NCBI GenBank assembly: GCA_951799445.1
Contig: OX637290.1
Location: forward strand, 21,632,987-21,696,986
Direction: 5' to 3'
From: Pseudisothecium myosuroides
Taxonomy: Eukaryota > Streptophyta > Bryopsida > Hypnales > Lembophyllaceae
DNA length: 64,000 nt
Shown piece by piece: positions 35,608 to 46,284 of this stretch (its first letter is position 1; each line of letters starts with the position of its first letter). The position numbers and the translations under genes are program-made. Under the pieces are notes generated by a model. The model was given only the letters and a program-made list of their open reading frames with translations. It did no database searches and was not told where the DNA came from.

Positions 35608-36772
35608 ACAAGGGAATTACAATATGGTTTAGGATATTTTAGGTATTTCTTAGGCGATAACTCTATTTTTGTATACGTTAACACTCGAGGTCGGTTGTAA
35701 CCTAGTTTGATTATACAACAACTCCTGTGTGAATTTCATCGGAGCTACGTGTACTTAAATTGCATAGTCGATTTTGTACCATCTGTGTCTGTACCTCGCA
35801 CAATTGGACAGGGATGCATCATTTTTTGGTGGTTTTGGGTACAAGCGCACAACTGGAATTTTTTCACGCCACTGGTCATTTGCGTGTGCCATTTCCAATC
35901 CTTTCTCATAAAATCTGAACCATTCATCAGATTCACCTTAATTACTTCAAGCTTGAGTATCTCATGTGAGACATGTATTGATTCTCGTTGGTGGCTGCAT
36001 TCTGAATTTCTTGCACATTGCTGTCTGCTGGCTTGAATCCTCTGATTGTCCAGCTTCCGAAGCTTGATTCTCTGTGCAGACCTGTTCAGTCTCTAATTGT
36101 CAAGATTGCAGTTCTTTGTCGAGGCTCTATTTGACAGCGCACATTTCCAAGGATTCTCTCGTAATCCCGTCTTAATCTTCTTGCCCAATACCAATCCCAA
36201 CTGAATAGCCGTAATCATCGCAGATGTCACTGACAAAGTAGATCCCTTTGCTCACCGATCAAGCTTCCGAAGCTTCCGTCGGCCAGTCTCAAAAACATAT
36301 CGTCGCATCTTCAGTAAGCTCCTCAACAGACGTCATAGTGTCCTTAAGCTTACGGCAACATGGTTGCGGAAATGGATGGAACACAACCAGCCACCAACAC
36401 CTTATCCACTGGAGTTCCAACAATTCGCATTAGGAATGGAAAAGCGGCGACACGTCGGCCCGGGCATGAGGCAATGGTGGACCCGAACGCCACGGTCGGT
36501 GTTGGCAACGTGACCAATGGATGCTGTAAAGCCTCCAGCTCAATCAGACCGGAGCACTAGGAAATTGACATCGAAGCTCAAGATTGGTGACGCGCTCGAG
36601 CATCAAGAGAATTGCGAAGCTTGGACTTGTTTGCCGGACGAGTGCAGAGAGACAAAATTCACTTGTCGCTTCTGATTGATTTCGTGCTTGCTGTTCTCGA
36701 TTTGGAAAAGATTAGACTACAGTTCAGGGTCAGAATTCGGAGCAGGCGTACGCGATCACAGCTACGGTTGTA
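35608..36772 (+). other. Spacer between the YlmG-like and PGRL-like genes
   Basis: Probable 3' UTR of the first gene is followed by moderately GC-rich DNA (36180-36770) without a recognisable product. Short open frames at 36248-36560 have no domain or splice support and may be leader of the next gene. There is no clear telo-box. Confidence 0.45.
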
Positions 36773-37723
36773 ATGGCTGGAGCGTTGCATCTATTCACTG
36801 CCACGAATCGGGCATGGCGGATGCGGCCTTCGGAAGTTGCAGGCGAGTTCTCGCGGTTGGGTATTGGCGCTGCTGTGCAGTCGTTGCACGAGAGTGATGG
36901 TTTCGACAGTGGAAAGATTAGGGCAAGGCTGTTAGGAAGGAACCTTTGTGGTATGAATTTCGGAACGCAATCATCGAAATTGGCGTCTCTTACCGTCAGA
37001 AACTCGTGTTCCGCCGCTTCTCTGGCAGGAAGCTTCACGGACGCGCCTTCGTGCATCTTCGTGGGCCCAATTGAGACCGCCGAGAAAGCGAGCTTGGAAG
37101 CGCTCTACCAGCAAGCCCGCGACTCGTATTATAGCGGGCAGCCCTTGGTGCTCGACGCCATGTTTGACAAGGTGGAGATGGAGCTTCGGTGGCACGGCTC
37201 CCAGCTGGTGCTCAAGTCCCCGCGCTGCAGCTTGAAGCGCTTCACGGCGTACGCGGACGCTGAGTTCGACCCTTCGCAGATGCGCGCCTTGGCCGCCGTC
37301 TGGAGTCTCCTGTTCGCGCTGGGATTCGGACTCGCCGTGGGCTTGCCAGCTTTTGTCTCTCATTGCAGTCCCCACGACACCTTCGTCATGTCGGACCCCA
37401 ATCGAACGCTCTTCTCGGTGGCGAGCTTCCTCGTCGGGGCGCCGGTGGTGAAGGCGGCCGTGAAGCAGCTGCAAGCGCTGGGGCGAGGCGACTTGGTGGC
37501 GCTCAAAGGCTGTTGTCCCAATTGCGGAGGCGAGGTCTACACCTTCGTGACGCCTGATTACTCGTTGAAGGTGAGGCATGAGTCGGAATGCCATGTTTGT
37601 GAGCGGCTACTCGTTTTTCAGGCTACGCTGCATCCGTCGAAGTCTGGGCAACCAAGGGCTCATGGGCGAGTGTATTTACCCACAAGAGCAATTCAGCTGG
37701 CTCCTGCAAGACCAAGCTCGTAG
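36773..37723 (+). CDS. PGR5-like protein (PGRL1/PGRL2 family), thylakoid
   Basis: One uninterrupted exon encodes 316 residues. An N-terminal transit region of about 90 residues is followed by the family core FVGPIETAEKASLEALYQQA, RDSYYSGQPLVLDAMFDKVE and LRWHGSQLVLKSPRCSLKRF. Two membrane segments lie at about 172-195 and 213-232. Cys198 is in the loop, and the C-terminus has CPNCG (C248, C251) with CHVC (C273, C276). In Arabidopsis, PGRL1 with PGR5 supports antimycin-sensitive cyclic electron flow around photosystem I, and cysteines of the loop and CxxC pairs are redox active. PGRL2 is a related regulator of PGR5 stability. Which of the two this is cannot be settled here. Known PGRL1 genes in seed plants have introns, so the intronless form may be a retrocopy or a lineage trait. 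Confidence 0.85.
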   Translation: MAGALHLFTATNRAWRMRPSEVAGEFSRLGIGAAVQSLHESDGFDSGKIRARLLGRNLCGMNFGTQSSKLASLTVRNSCSAASLAGSFTDAPSCIFVGPIETAEKASLEALYQQARDSYYSGQPLVLDAMFDKVEMELRWHGSQLVLKSPRCSLKRFTAYADAEFDPSQMRALAAVWSLLFALGFGLAVGLPAFVSHCSPHDTFVMSDPNRTLFSVASFLVGAPVVKAAVKQLQALGRGDLVALKGCCPNCGGEVYTFVTPDYSLKVRHESECHVCERLLVFQATLHPSKSGQPRAHGRVYLPTRAIQLAPARPSS

Positions 37724-37934
37724 CAATATTCTGTTCTCGAGGTGAGAGACGAATGGTTTTCCTGTACTTTGGTATATCATGCATTGCAGTAAGCTGGAAT
37801 TGATTTTGTAGAGGGCCAGTGTCTGAAGATTGTCAACTATGAGGGAAGCTTATGAGAAGTGTGCAGAAAACAGTGGCTGAATTTTGGTGTAAAAATATTG
37901 ATTTGCTCAATTTTGTGAATGGCAACTTGTTTTC

Positions 37935-38180
37935 CAGAAAATTCTGCTCCCGTCTAAGTCTGGGAAACGATGAACTCTGCAGCGAATCAGCTGTCTTGTG
38001 TAGACGATGCTCATAGCACTAATCTGTTTTCAAGGTTAGAGATAATTCTTTTCCCCGTAAATTGGTGTATCATACATTGTAGCATTCAGGAATTGATCCA
38101 TTTAGAGTGCCACTGTTTGAAATTGAGACTGTATCACAAATGAGAGCCAAGAAGAACAGCAGTGGCTGGATTTGTTCCAC
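37935..38180 (+). repeat. Partial tandem duplication of the PGRL-like gene 3' end
   Basis: This segment is a diverged copy of about 37625-37890, the last 100 bp of coding sequence plus 3' UTR. Shared words in order are CGTC(T/G)AAGTCTGGG, ATC-GCTG, CTGTT(C/T)TC, GGTATATCAT against GGTGTATCAT, GGAATTGAT and CAGTGGCTG. The duplicate has no open frame. Confidence 0.6.
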
Positions 38181-39219
38181 GTACTGTAGTTCATTTATTC
38201 ACATTGAAGGGCTGACGATGTAACGTCCCCATGTCTTCGACATTCAAATATTTTTCTGCGAATAATCTGTCCGTGGACCATTATGCATTTTTTATCTTCT
38301 CTGGCTCATTAAGTTGCATAATTATTGAATGATCCACCGGGGGCTATTACACTCTCCAATTATCACAAACACCTAGAAAATCATCATGTCAATCTGAAAC
38401 GAAATACTTGGTATTTTGGTTAATGCAAAATTCTGAAAACAAAGATTTTTGTGCGGGTTTGTGAGGCCAAGTTGTAGAAGAAAACCTTTACGAGAAAATG
38501 AGGTCTATTTTTGGTAATGCTTACTTGGTTCCGGTGACATGTTGTGCGTTTGTTCATTTGGAAATAACAAAGTCAGTCTCTAATCAACAACCTTTGGCTT
38601 CATGTTCTTGTCTAGTAAGATGTTGCTCGCGTTCAATCCTTCGTATCTCGATGAATGACACTAGGGTGTGCCTGTGCTTGGAAGGAATGCAATCCACGAG
38701 CAATGCCCAAATGATTCTTCAGGTATATATTGTAGACCAACTCACCACATGCATTCTGGATCCTTACTAATCGACATGGAGAAATTTACAAAGAATTACT
38801 TACAAATTTAATCTAAACAAACTGGAGGGTTAGCTCTAATTACCTTATATAGCACCATCATTTGTTTACAGGGAACAAATGACAGAACCTGTGAGTTGTG
38901 AAATTCACAACGAGGAACTGGAACTACAGGAGGATTGAAATGAACATAAAGAGAAATTTTTCCTATACCTTCTATTTCTGTTCCCCTTTTCACGAAAGCA
39001 GTATCCAATCTGTATCCAAGTTTGTGAAGCAGGCAACAATTCAATGAAGGTTGCAAGTGTTCATAATCCTCAAATTCTCACCCTTGGATCATGCTGGATT
39101 CACCACCACAATCGATTTTGCCACAACAGCGCAACTTGTAGCTTCGAAGGTCCAGCCAGATCAAGCCAAGCCAGGCACACAACTAACCTACCAATCTATG
39201 GTAAAGGGAGGAAGAGAAA

Positions 39220-39414
39220 TCATTTGCTCCCTCCCCGAAGTCGTGTTCGTTCACTCCGTTCCCCTTCATTCAGCAGGCATCGCAGCACACTCACCGCGTG
39301 GTCCATGTCCGGACGGGCCTTCGGATTGTCAGCTGTGCAATATCTGCCACCGCGAGGAAGCTCTTCACCGTTGCAGGCCATGAACGACACAGCAGTCCTT
39401 AAGTGGAATGACAA
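39220..39414 (-). pseudogene. Remnant of a TMK-like receptor kinase C-terminus
   Basis: The minus strand reads ARPDMDHAVSVLRCLLNEGE, the final helix of the kinase C-lobe of TMK-type receptor kinases (family pattern RPDMGHAVNVLSSL). Nothing upstream of this helix remains. The longer copy of the same remnant is at 59026-60456. This is a deletion relic of the duplicated block. Confidence 0.7.
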
Positions 39415-39728
39415 TATTCATTCCCTAATTGTTTGATATCGTATATATTGAAAAAGCCCAGCAGGTCTAGAAAGGGGTCAGGATGCTTTGCGCACTGGAG
39501 TTGGTCTCCCAACTGTTGAAAAGTCACCAACACTGGGATTGAGGGCCAAAGTAATGGAACCATGCGACAAGCTTGAAACTGATGATGGATTTCCACTAGT
39601 TGAAACGCCACTCAAAGATGGCCCACACTGAGCTCCAAGAAGGGAACAGAGTTGTCTGTCAACACCTTTCTCTTTCTTTTCTTATACTCTTCGAAGCTCT
39701 CAAATTGGGAAGAGGGATCTTTCGACGA

Positions 39729-41555
39729 TTATGAAACTGGAAATCCCGTAGCTACACAAACAAAACCAGAAAATACAGCCTTCAAATACTGAAAATTTTG
39801 TTAAGAGAAAAAATTCAAAAGCAATGCAGCTGTAGCTCTGTTCCTAACGCTTGTGACAAATGACTACTGTACACTCAACAAACTCATTCACTAATGAATC
39901 TTACAAAAAGACCTCCAACAAAAATCCTAAACTTCGAAACTGCATTGCTATTGAAACCCTGAAAAATGAAGGAAAGATCAAACTGCATAACAAGACATTC
40001 GTATTAAGTGCCCTATTACTCGAGCAACTTACGCGTCATGTGTAAGCTCTTCAGATGCCTCAACTCCGTACATATGTCACCAAAACAAGGACGGGAACTA
40101 GCCTTTGGGTTCCAGCAATTTTCTATTAATGCCTTCAGCTTCTCATGACATCGATTTGGTAATTGTGGACGTTCACCAGCACACATAGCTCTCTTCACTG
40201 CATTAGCTGTCATGCTTGGAAATGGCACAACCCCAGTCAATATCTCCAAACATACCATCCCAAAACTGTAAACATCACATTTGAAAGGGTAGTTCTCCTT
40301 GTCCTTTGCCGTCTCAGTACAAAGGATGTTGTTGGCATTCCAAAATTTGATCAGTTCAGGAGCCATCCATCTGGCAGTACCCATGTTTGGAGTCATATCA
40401 GATTGTGTCAAACTAAACTCCTTTGTTCGCAACAATCCAAAGTCTGACACTTTCACTTGCACGTACTCATAGCCTTTCGCGTTCGGTGACTTCATACAAT
40501 GCACCAAAATGTTTTGGGACTTCAAGTCTCTGTGCAAAACTCTCATCTCATGGAGGTATAATCCATAGCCTCTGCGATTTGGAGAATGACGTCAAACTCT
40601 TCAAACACGGAGAAAGGAGAACTTTGTGTTCTGTCGCTTTGCAGTCTCTCTTCCATTAGAGACAAGAGATCTTGATCCATCAATTCCATGACAATAAAAC
40701 ATTTTCCTCTGTCCTTTCCATGACAAAGAAAGGATACAATGTTGGGATGAGATAAGCCTGCCAGAATTGGCACTTCTTTCTTGAAATCTGGATTATCAGT
40801 CCCATAAAATGTCTTTGCGGCTACGTCAATTCCGAGCCAGCTTGCTTTGTGCACAACACCATACCCGCCTTTTCCAATTTGTACCCTATGTTTCAAGTTC
40901 GTAAGGTCTCTTTCATGAAGGATCGGTCCAAGTGATCCTGGTGAAATTGAAGTCAATCTCTGCTTGAATCTATCAAGTCGCTCCAGTAGAAGTGTTGCCA
41001 ACTGAAGTTCATCACGGCTTGCTGCACCGTCTTGAATCAGAGCTCTCAGCTTAGTAACCAACCTGACCTCATCATTGGATGCCATCTCTTTGACAAGTTC
41101 ACCTTCAACATGCCTCTGATCGGAGACTTCATAAAGTGACAAGGTAGACTTTGAGGCACTCAACGGAAGGAGGACTGTGAACAGCTTCAAATCAAAACCT
41201 AGCGATGCAATGCAATCTGATAAGTTTGTCAACATGACAGCCGCTTGAAGCCAATGACCATTGCAGCAGCCTTGAATGAAGCACTTCACTTTCTTCGCCA
41301 ACATGCACAAGATCTTGAAATGTTCAAGAGTACTCTCTCTCCCATCTTCAGCTGATACAGGGTTCCCACTGTGGCGGCGATTGTGCTCTAAGAATAAGCC
41401 TGCCGCTTCCACAGCCTTGTCCAGACTGTCCACCAAGTATACACACTGCTCGTAGTTGAAGACTTCTGAAGATTTGGACTCACGGGGCAAAGTCATCGTT
41501 CGTACTTCCTCCACACAATGTCTTGAGAACTCTAGGTATGGCTCACGCCTTAGGG
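39729..41555 (-). pseudogene. Kinase A: DUF1221-type TKL kinase, truncated and frameshifted
   Basis: Exon 41555-40026 encodes LEFSRHCVEEVRT, the DUF1221/HeLo-like helical region (YEQCVYLVDSLDKAVEAAGL; CCNGHWLQAAVMLTNLSDCI), a kinase N-lobe (IGKGGYGVVHKA, VAAKTF) and a C-lobe (VLHRDLKSQNILV, SDFGLLR, GTARWMAPEL). A 2-bp TA insertion at about 40556-40559, relative to kinases B and C, shifts the frame just before the HRD loop. The last exon (from 39751) has TAA at 39731-39729 where kinase C has CAA. The exon encoding HTAHYYYLHKRFEDLY in B and C is missing upstream. Three defects make it a pseudogene, although it may still be transcribed as the downstream part of B. Confidence 0.8.
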
Positions 41556-41797
41556 CTGGATAAAAACATAATCACAGGGTCATTTCTTGCAATGTGGTAG
41601 TATCAATTTGTGTACAAATCAATCGTGAGAAGTCAGTCGAGTGAACTAATTATGAACATAAGTCATACATTTTACATGAGGAAAAGTGAGCTTGAATGTG
41701 AGTCAAGGCCTTGCACAACAAAAAAACTTGAAATATGGAGTGATCAAACTGCTTAACAGGTCACTGCTGAAAATGAGTTGTGACTTGAGCAACTTAC

Positions 41798-43741
41798 GTG
41801 TCATGTGTAGACTCTTCAGATACCTCAACTCCGTACAAATATCTCCAAAACAAGGGCGGGATCTAGGCTTTGGGTTCCAGCATTGTTCTATTAATGCCTT
41901 CAACCACTTGTGACATCGATTCGGCAATTGTGGACGCTTACCAGCACACACAGCTCTCGGCACTGAGCTAGGTCCCCTGTAACGAAATGGCACATTCCCC
42001 GTCAAAATCTCCGAACACACGATCCCGAAACTGTAAACGTCACATTTGAAAGGGTACTTCTCTACCAATTCTTCATCCTTGACCGTCTCAAAATTGTCAT
42101 TTCTCCAAGATGACATCAATTCAGGAGCCATCCATCCGTCAGGACCCTTGTTTGGAGTTATAAGAGATTGTGTGATAATAGATTCCTCTGTTTTTGAAAA
42201 TCCAAAGCCCGACACTTTCACTTGCACATACTCATAGCCTTCTGCGTTTGTTGACTTCATACAACGCACCAAAATGTTGCAGGACTTCAAATCTCTGTGC
42301 AAAACTCTCATCTCATAGAGGTAATCCATGGCCTCGGCGATTTGGAGAATGACGTCAAACTCTTCAAACACGGAGAAAACACGGAGAAAGGAGACACCGT
42401 GTTCAGTCTTCTCCCTGTTCTGTCGCCCTGCAGTCTCTCTCTCTTCCAGTCTCTCTTCCATTAGAGACATGAGATTTTGATCCATCAATTCCATGACAAT
42501 AAAACATTTTCCTCTATCCTTTCCATGACAAAGAAAGGATACAATGTTGGGATGAGATAAGCCTGCACGAATTGGCACTTCAAATTTGAAATCTGGATTA
42601 TCAGTCCCATAAAATTTCTTTGCAGCCACGTCAATTCCAAGCCAGCTTGCTTTGTGCACAGTACCATGCCCCCCGCTTCCAATTTCCACCATATGTTTCA
42701 AGTTCGTAAGGTCTCTTTCATGAAGGATCGGTTGCAGTGATTCTGGTGTACTCAAGTGCAAACTCTGCTTGAATCTATCAAGTCTCTCCAGTAGAAATGT
42801 TGCCAACTCAAGGTCATCGTCACTTGCTTGGCCGTGTTGAATCAAAGCTCTCAGCTTAGTAACCAACCTGACCTCATCATTGGATGCCATCTCTTTGACA
42901 AGTTCACCTTCAACATGCCTCCGAGAGGAAACTTCATGAATTGTTAAGGGAGATGAGGAATATCTACGTGAGTCACTATAAGGAGGAAGAAGGACTGTGA
43001 ACAGCTTCAAATCGAAACCTAGCGACGCAGTGTCATTTGACAACTTCGTCAACATGACAGCCGCTTGAAGACAATCACCATTGCAGCAGCCTTGAATGAA
43101 GCACTTCACTTTCTTCGCCAACATGCACAGGATCTTCAAATGTTCAAGAGTACTCTCTCTCACGACTTCAGTAGACACAGAGTTCCCACCATGGTGGCGG
43201 TTGTGCTCTAAGAATAAGCTTGCCCCTTCCAAAGCCTTCTCCAGACTGTCGACCAAGTATACACACTGCTCATAGTTGATGACTTCTGAAGATTTGGACT
43301 TACGAGGCGAAGTCATCGTTCGTACTTCCTCCAGACACTGTCTTGAGAACTCTAGGTGTGGCTCAGGACTTAGGGCTGGATCTAAAACATAATCATATGG
43401 TCATTGTTGTAACATGCCAGTACCAATTTGTGTACAAATCAATCTTGTGAAGTCAGCCAAGTGAGTGAACTAAGTATGAATACACGTCATATAGTGTCTA
43501 TGTGAGAAAGAGTGCTTCCATTTGCTTCAAGATCCTACACAGCAAAAAGAAGACCAAAAATTGACATAAAATAGGAAAGTAACTTCCTGAAATGTTTCAA
43601 GCAATAGAAAACGTACCAACAGCTTTCTTCTTGAAGAAATCAGCCAGAGACCGTGTCCAGCTGGTTTGGGCCATAGGACCTGGCTCAAGGAAATACAGAT
43701 CCTCAAAACGTTTGTGCAAATAATAATAGTGTGCGGTATGC
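41798..43741 (-). CDS. Kinase B: DUF1221/HeLo TKL kinase, plant MLKL-like, partial
   Basis: Exon 43741-43617 (phase 1 at its end) joins exon 43375-41798 in frame. The first encodes HTAHYYYLHKRFEDLY, then EPGPMAQTSWTRSLADFFKK. The second starts LSPEPHLEFSRQCLEEVRT. A helical region follows (YEQCVYLVDSLEKALEGASL, LKILCMLAKKVKCFIQGCCN, LQAAVMLTKLSNDTASLG), like DUF1221, the HeLo-type domain of plant MLKL proteins. The TKL domain has G-loop IGSGGHGTV, Lys in VAAKKF, HPNIVSFLCHGKDRGKCFIV, intact HRDLKSCN and WMAPEL. DFG is SGFG (Asp to Gly), so a pseudokinase or weak kinase is expected. The exon ends at a GTAAGT donor (leftover C). Its own last exon is lost at the junction with kinase A near 41720. 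Earlier exons are not certain. Plant MLKLs act in immunity; the role here is inferred. Confidence 0.75.
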
Positions 43742-43769
43742 CTGAAATAAAACAAAACCAACGAAGATT

Positions 43770-44820
43770 AATTGGCGCAGTGCACTTGACCCAACACTGC
43801 CAAGCCACTCCACGCAATGACTCCAAATCATCATTCCTCAATCTCCAAATCCTAACATTCAGAGTTAGCGCCAATTCAGTTGCACTCACTAGAAGCCCAA
43901 CAGGCTACACTCTTCCATAAAACCTTTGAAGGCATTATCCAATTTTCTCAGGAACTACATGCATAGGATGTCACTTGCAAATAAAGAAGCGTCTAAGTGT
44001 CGCCACAGAACTCAGTACAAAGGTTTCTCAAGTAGGGTCAAAAAGAATGAATAAGTGCGACAAAACCCAAAAACCATGCACAGTTCTTAGTACCTTTGCC
44101 AAACTAACACGGACAAAAGCATGCAACCCAGGCGCAGTCCTTAACCGAGCGTACAATCCGCATCAAGTGACGGACTACCTGCACATCAAATGAAAAAAGT
44201 TATTCCTTAGTGCAAAGTCGCTGTGCAAAGCATGTTTACGCGTCTCAAAGACAGCAACTGGATATCTCATGCAAGAAGGCGCTCTCACATCCATCGACAA
44301 ACGCAAGCGTCATTCAATCATTCATGACCCTTCCAAAATCTCATGGCAATAGCAGACGCAGTAGCGATGCGATCTAGTACGTTCCCAGTAGCAGGGCTTG
44401 GAAATTAGATGCTGCTAATTGAGGGAATGATACCTACAACCAGTCCTGTGTGCACCTGAAACTTGGCAAGGATGCGTACATACATGTTGTGCCCACAGTT
44501 AGATGAGTCGAATCGCCAAAAATAAGTCAAAACTAAGAGACACAAGAGCCTCTGCACTTATGGGCGACCTACTCAACCAGACAAGGTTCCTTGTAGTTGT
44601 GCATTCCCCCGTTTCCGGAAAAGTCGGATCCAAGACCTGTCTACTGACAAGATGATAATTGAGCTCCTTTGATACGAGAGTCTCTTGATTTCGAAGCTAA
44701 CCAGAGCATTCCACACTTCCCCACAAAGCAAATTACAATCACAGAGAGATGCTTAGGTGAGGTCAATGCCACATACCTTCAAAATCCGCGCCTTCTTCGC
44801 TCGAACGTCCTGTAGTCTAA
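43770..44820. other. Upstream region of kinase B, no sure exon
   Basis: The minus-strand stretch 43770-43910 stays open (ELALTLNVRIWRLRNDDLES) and has a possible donor, but nothing confirms it as coding. The rest shows no recognisable feature. Confidence 0.35.
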
Positions 44821-44826
44821 ACTTAC

Positions 44827-45195
44827 ACAAGCCAGTAATCTTGTCGACGCCACACCTTCCAATGGTTCACGAGCCCTTGAATAAGCCACCCAATTGTGCC
44901 TCAAACCCCAGGTGCGCACTACGTTGTCGGTAGAAGAACGTGAGCAAATGATGAAGACATGATCCAAACAAATCCCGAGATTAGATTTGATGCAATTGTG
45001 GCCCCGCAGAATCTGAAACTCCTTGGCAAGACCAGCTAGAGCAATGAAAGACACTACGTCAGATTCTGCAACGCCGCAAATGGCAGACTTCACAACCCTC
45101 TTTGCCATGTCGGTTAACACCCCGGAATGCCTGCACGCTGTGCAAAATTTTATTAGAGCCCGTTTGGGTTTGCTGACTCGAACATCCGTCGTCAT
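44827..45195 (-). CDS. Possible 5' exon of the kinase B gene
   Basis: The minus-strand frame starts MTTDVRVSKPKRALIKFC and runs for 123 codons with gene-like base composition to a strong GTAAGT donor at 44826-44821. Sequences such as AKRVVKSAICGVAESDVVSF look protein-like, but I recognise no family. It lies about 1.1 kb upstream of the first sure exon of kinase B. The exon phases do not join directly, so at least one small exon (for example within 43770-43910) would be needed. It could also be a separate decayed gene. Confidence 0.25.
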
Positions 45196-45300
45196 CCGAA
45201 CCTACAGCAGAATCATCCGAACCTTATCCATGGCCCAGCACAGGATTGTCATTGTATGTGGGCAAGTCCAGGGGTGGCAGCACCCACGGACTGCACAGTA

Positions 45301-45479
45301 CAGTAGAACCTCTCTAAGTTGATCGGTCCCGGATCGGTTTGACAGATTAGTTATAGAGGTTTATTGACTTAGAGAGGGTCATTTTTAGTCACAGCCTTTG
45401 TTATGTGGCCCAGTCCGGGACTGGTCTGACATGATTAGTTTATCAAGTTAGAGAGAATCAAATTAGAGAGGTTCTACTG
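45301..45479. mobile_element. TA-flanked pogo/Tc1-like MITE
   Basis: Perfect inverted ends CAGTAGAACCTCTCTAA and TTAGAGAGGTTCTACTG enclose 179 bp flanked by TA (45299-45300 and 45480-45481). CAGTARAACCTCT ends with TA duplication are characteristic of plant pogo-like Tc1/mariner MITEs. A second, more diverged member is at 53242-53448. Confidence 0.8.
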
Positions 45480-45951
45480 TACAGATTCCTGGGGTGCCAA
45501 AGTCCCAGGACAACAAGGGAGGAGGCACCAGTAACCGACCATTTAAGCAATTTTGGAGCAGATTGTACACAACATGAGGTGATGGAAATTTTTCCCATGT
45601 AGGAAGATAAGAAATATGGGGATAGCAAAAATTTCAGAATTTTGTTCCCAAAATTGAAATTACTGTGAATTTTGGGAGCCAAAAAGTACTCTGTTAAAGG
45701 CTAAAGTCTTTCAATTCCAATCATAGTCAAAGTACTTTCTTGCTCACTACTTGGGGGTGTGTGTCATGACCTTATTAGTCCCTAACTTGAAAAGGACAAA
45801 AAAAAAACATTCCAAGCTTGATTTCCAGCCTTGGTTGGAAATAGTGCACCTTAGAGGTTGGATACTGGGCGTGATCTATTACTGGTGCTTCTACCTTATG
45901 CATTGACAGAAGTGATGACAAAGTTCCAAGGTATGAATGGTAGGAACACCC

Positions 45952-46284
45952 ATAAGATAGGAGGTTCTAAAAGTGCTCAGGCTCTAAAATGGCCCACCTC
46001 CTTAAATGTACACTGTTTGTACACGTTGCTTTTTCATAGCCTTCAGCAATGTATAGAAAGTGTACATTTTAGGAGGTGAGCCATTTTAGAGCCCTATGCC
46101 ATTTCAATTTCAAAATTTCATAACTAATTCCACAAAGCTCCAAAAATTATGAAACTACTTGTGTTAGATGTCAATTCCACTTGTCTTTCAAGAAAAATTT
46201 CCTGAAAAATATTTTGAGATGTTTCACCTCTCCAAAATTCAATTCCAGCCCTTAGATGGTCCATTTACGGACCTCCTACCTTAC
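45952..46284. mobile_element. Family Z element containing a 34-bp-arm hairpin
   Basis: The outer ends ATAAGATAGGAGGTTCTAAA and ACGGACCTCCTACCTTAC resemble the ends of the MITEs at 21936 and 57369. Inside, 45981-46014 and 46059-46092 are inverted arms matching at 32 of 34 positions (GCTCTAAAATGGC at the outer tip) around a 44-base loop. Confidence 0.6.

Larger units (their letters stand above)
38198..43766 (-). repeat. Segmental duplication, copy 1
   Basis: It begins at TTCACATTGAAGGGCTGACG and matches the block from 57781 to the window end in the same orientation, through intergenic, kinase and receptor-kinase remnant sequence. Relative to copy 2 it has an extra tandem kinase (B plus A) and has lost about 1.4 kb of the receptor-kinase remnant. 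It also lacks about 310 bp present at 58652-58965 and the 734-bp element found at 63001-63734. Confidence 0.8.

Noticed and set aside
36971..37594. 207-codon minus-strand frame inside the PGRL-like gene
   Set aside because: It is fully antisense to a gene with clear domain homology. Its Arg/His/Gln-rich content is typical of the antisense of GC-rich coding sequence.
39220..39414. Independent small gene
   Set aside because: It is the last helix of a kinase C-lobe shared with the longer relic in the duplicate block, so it is a remnant.
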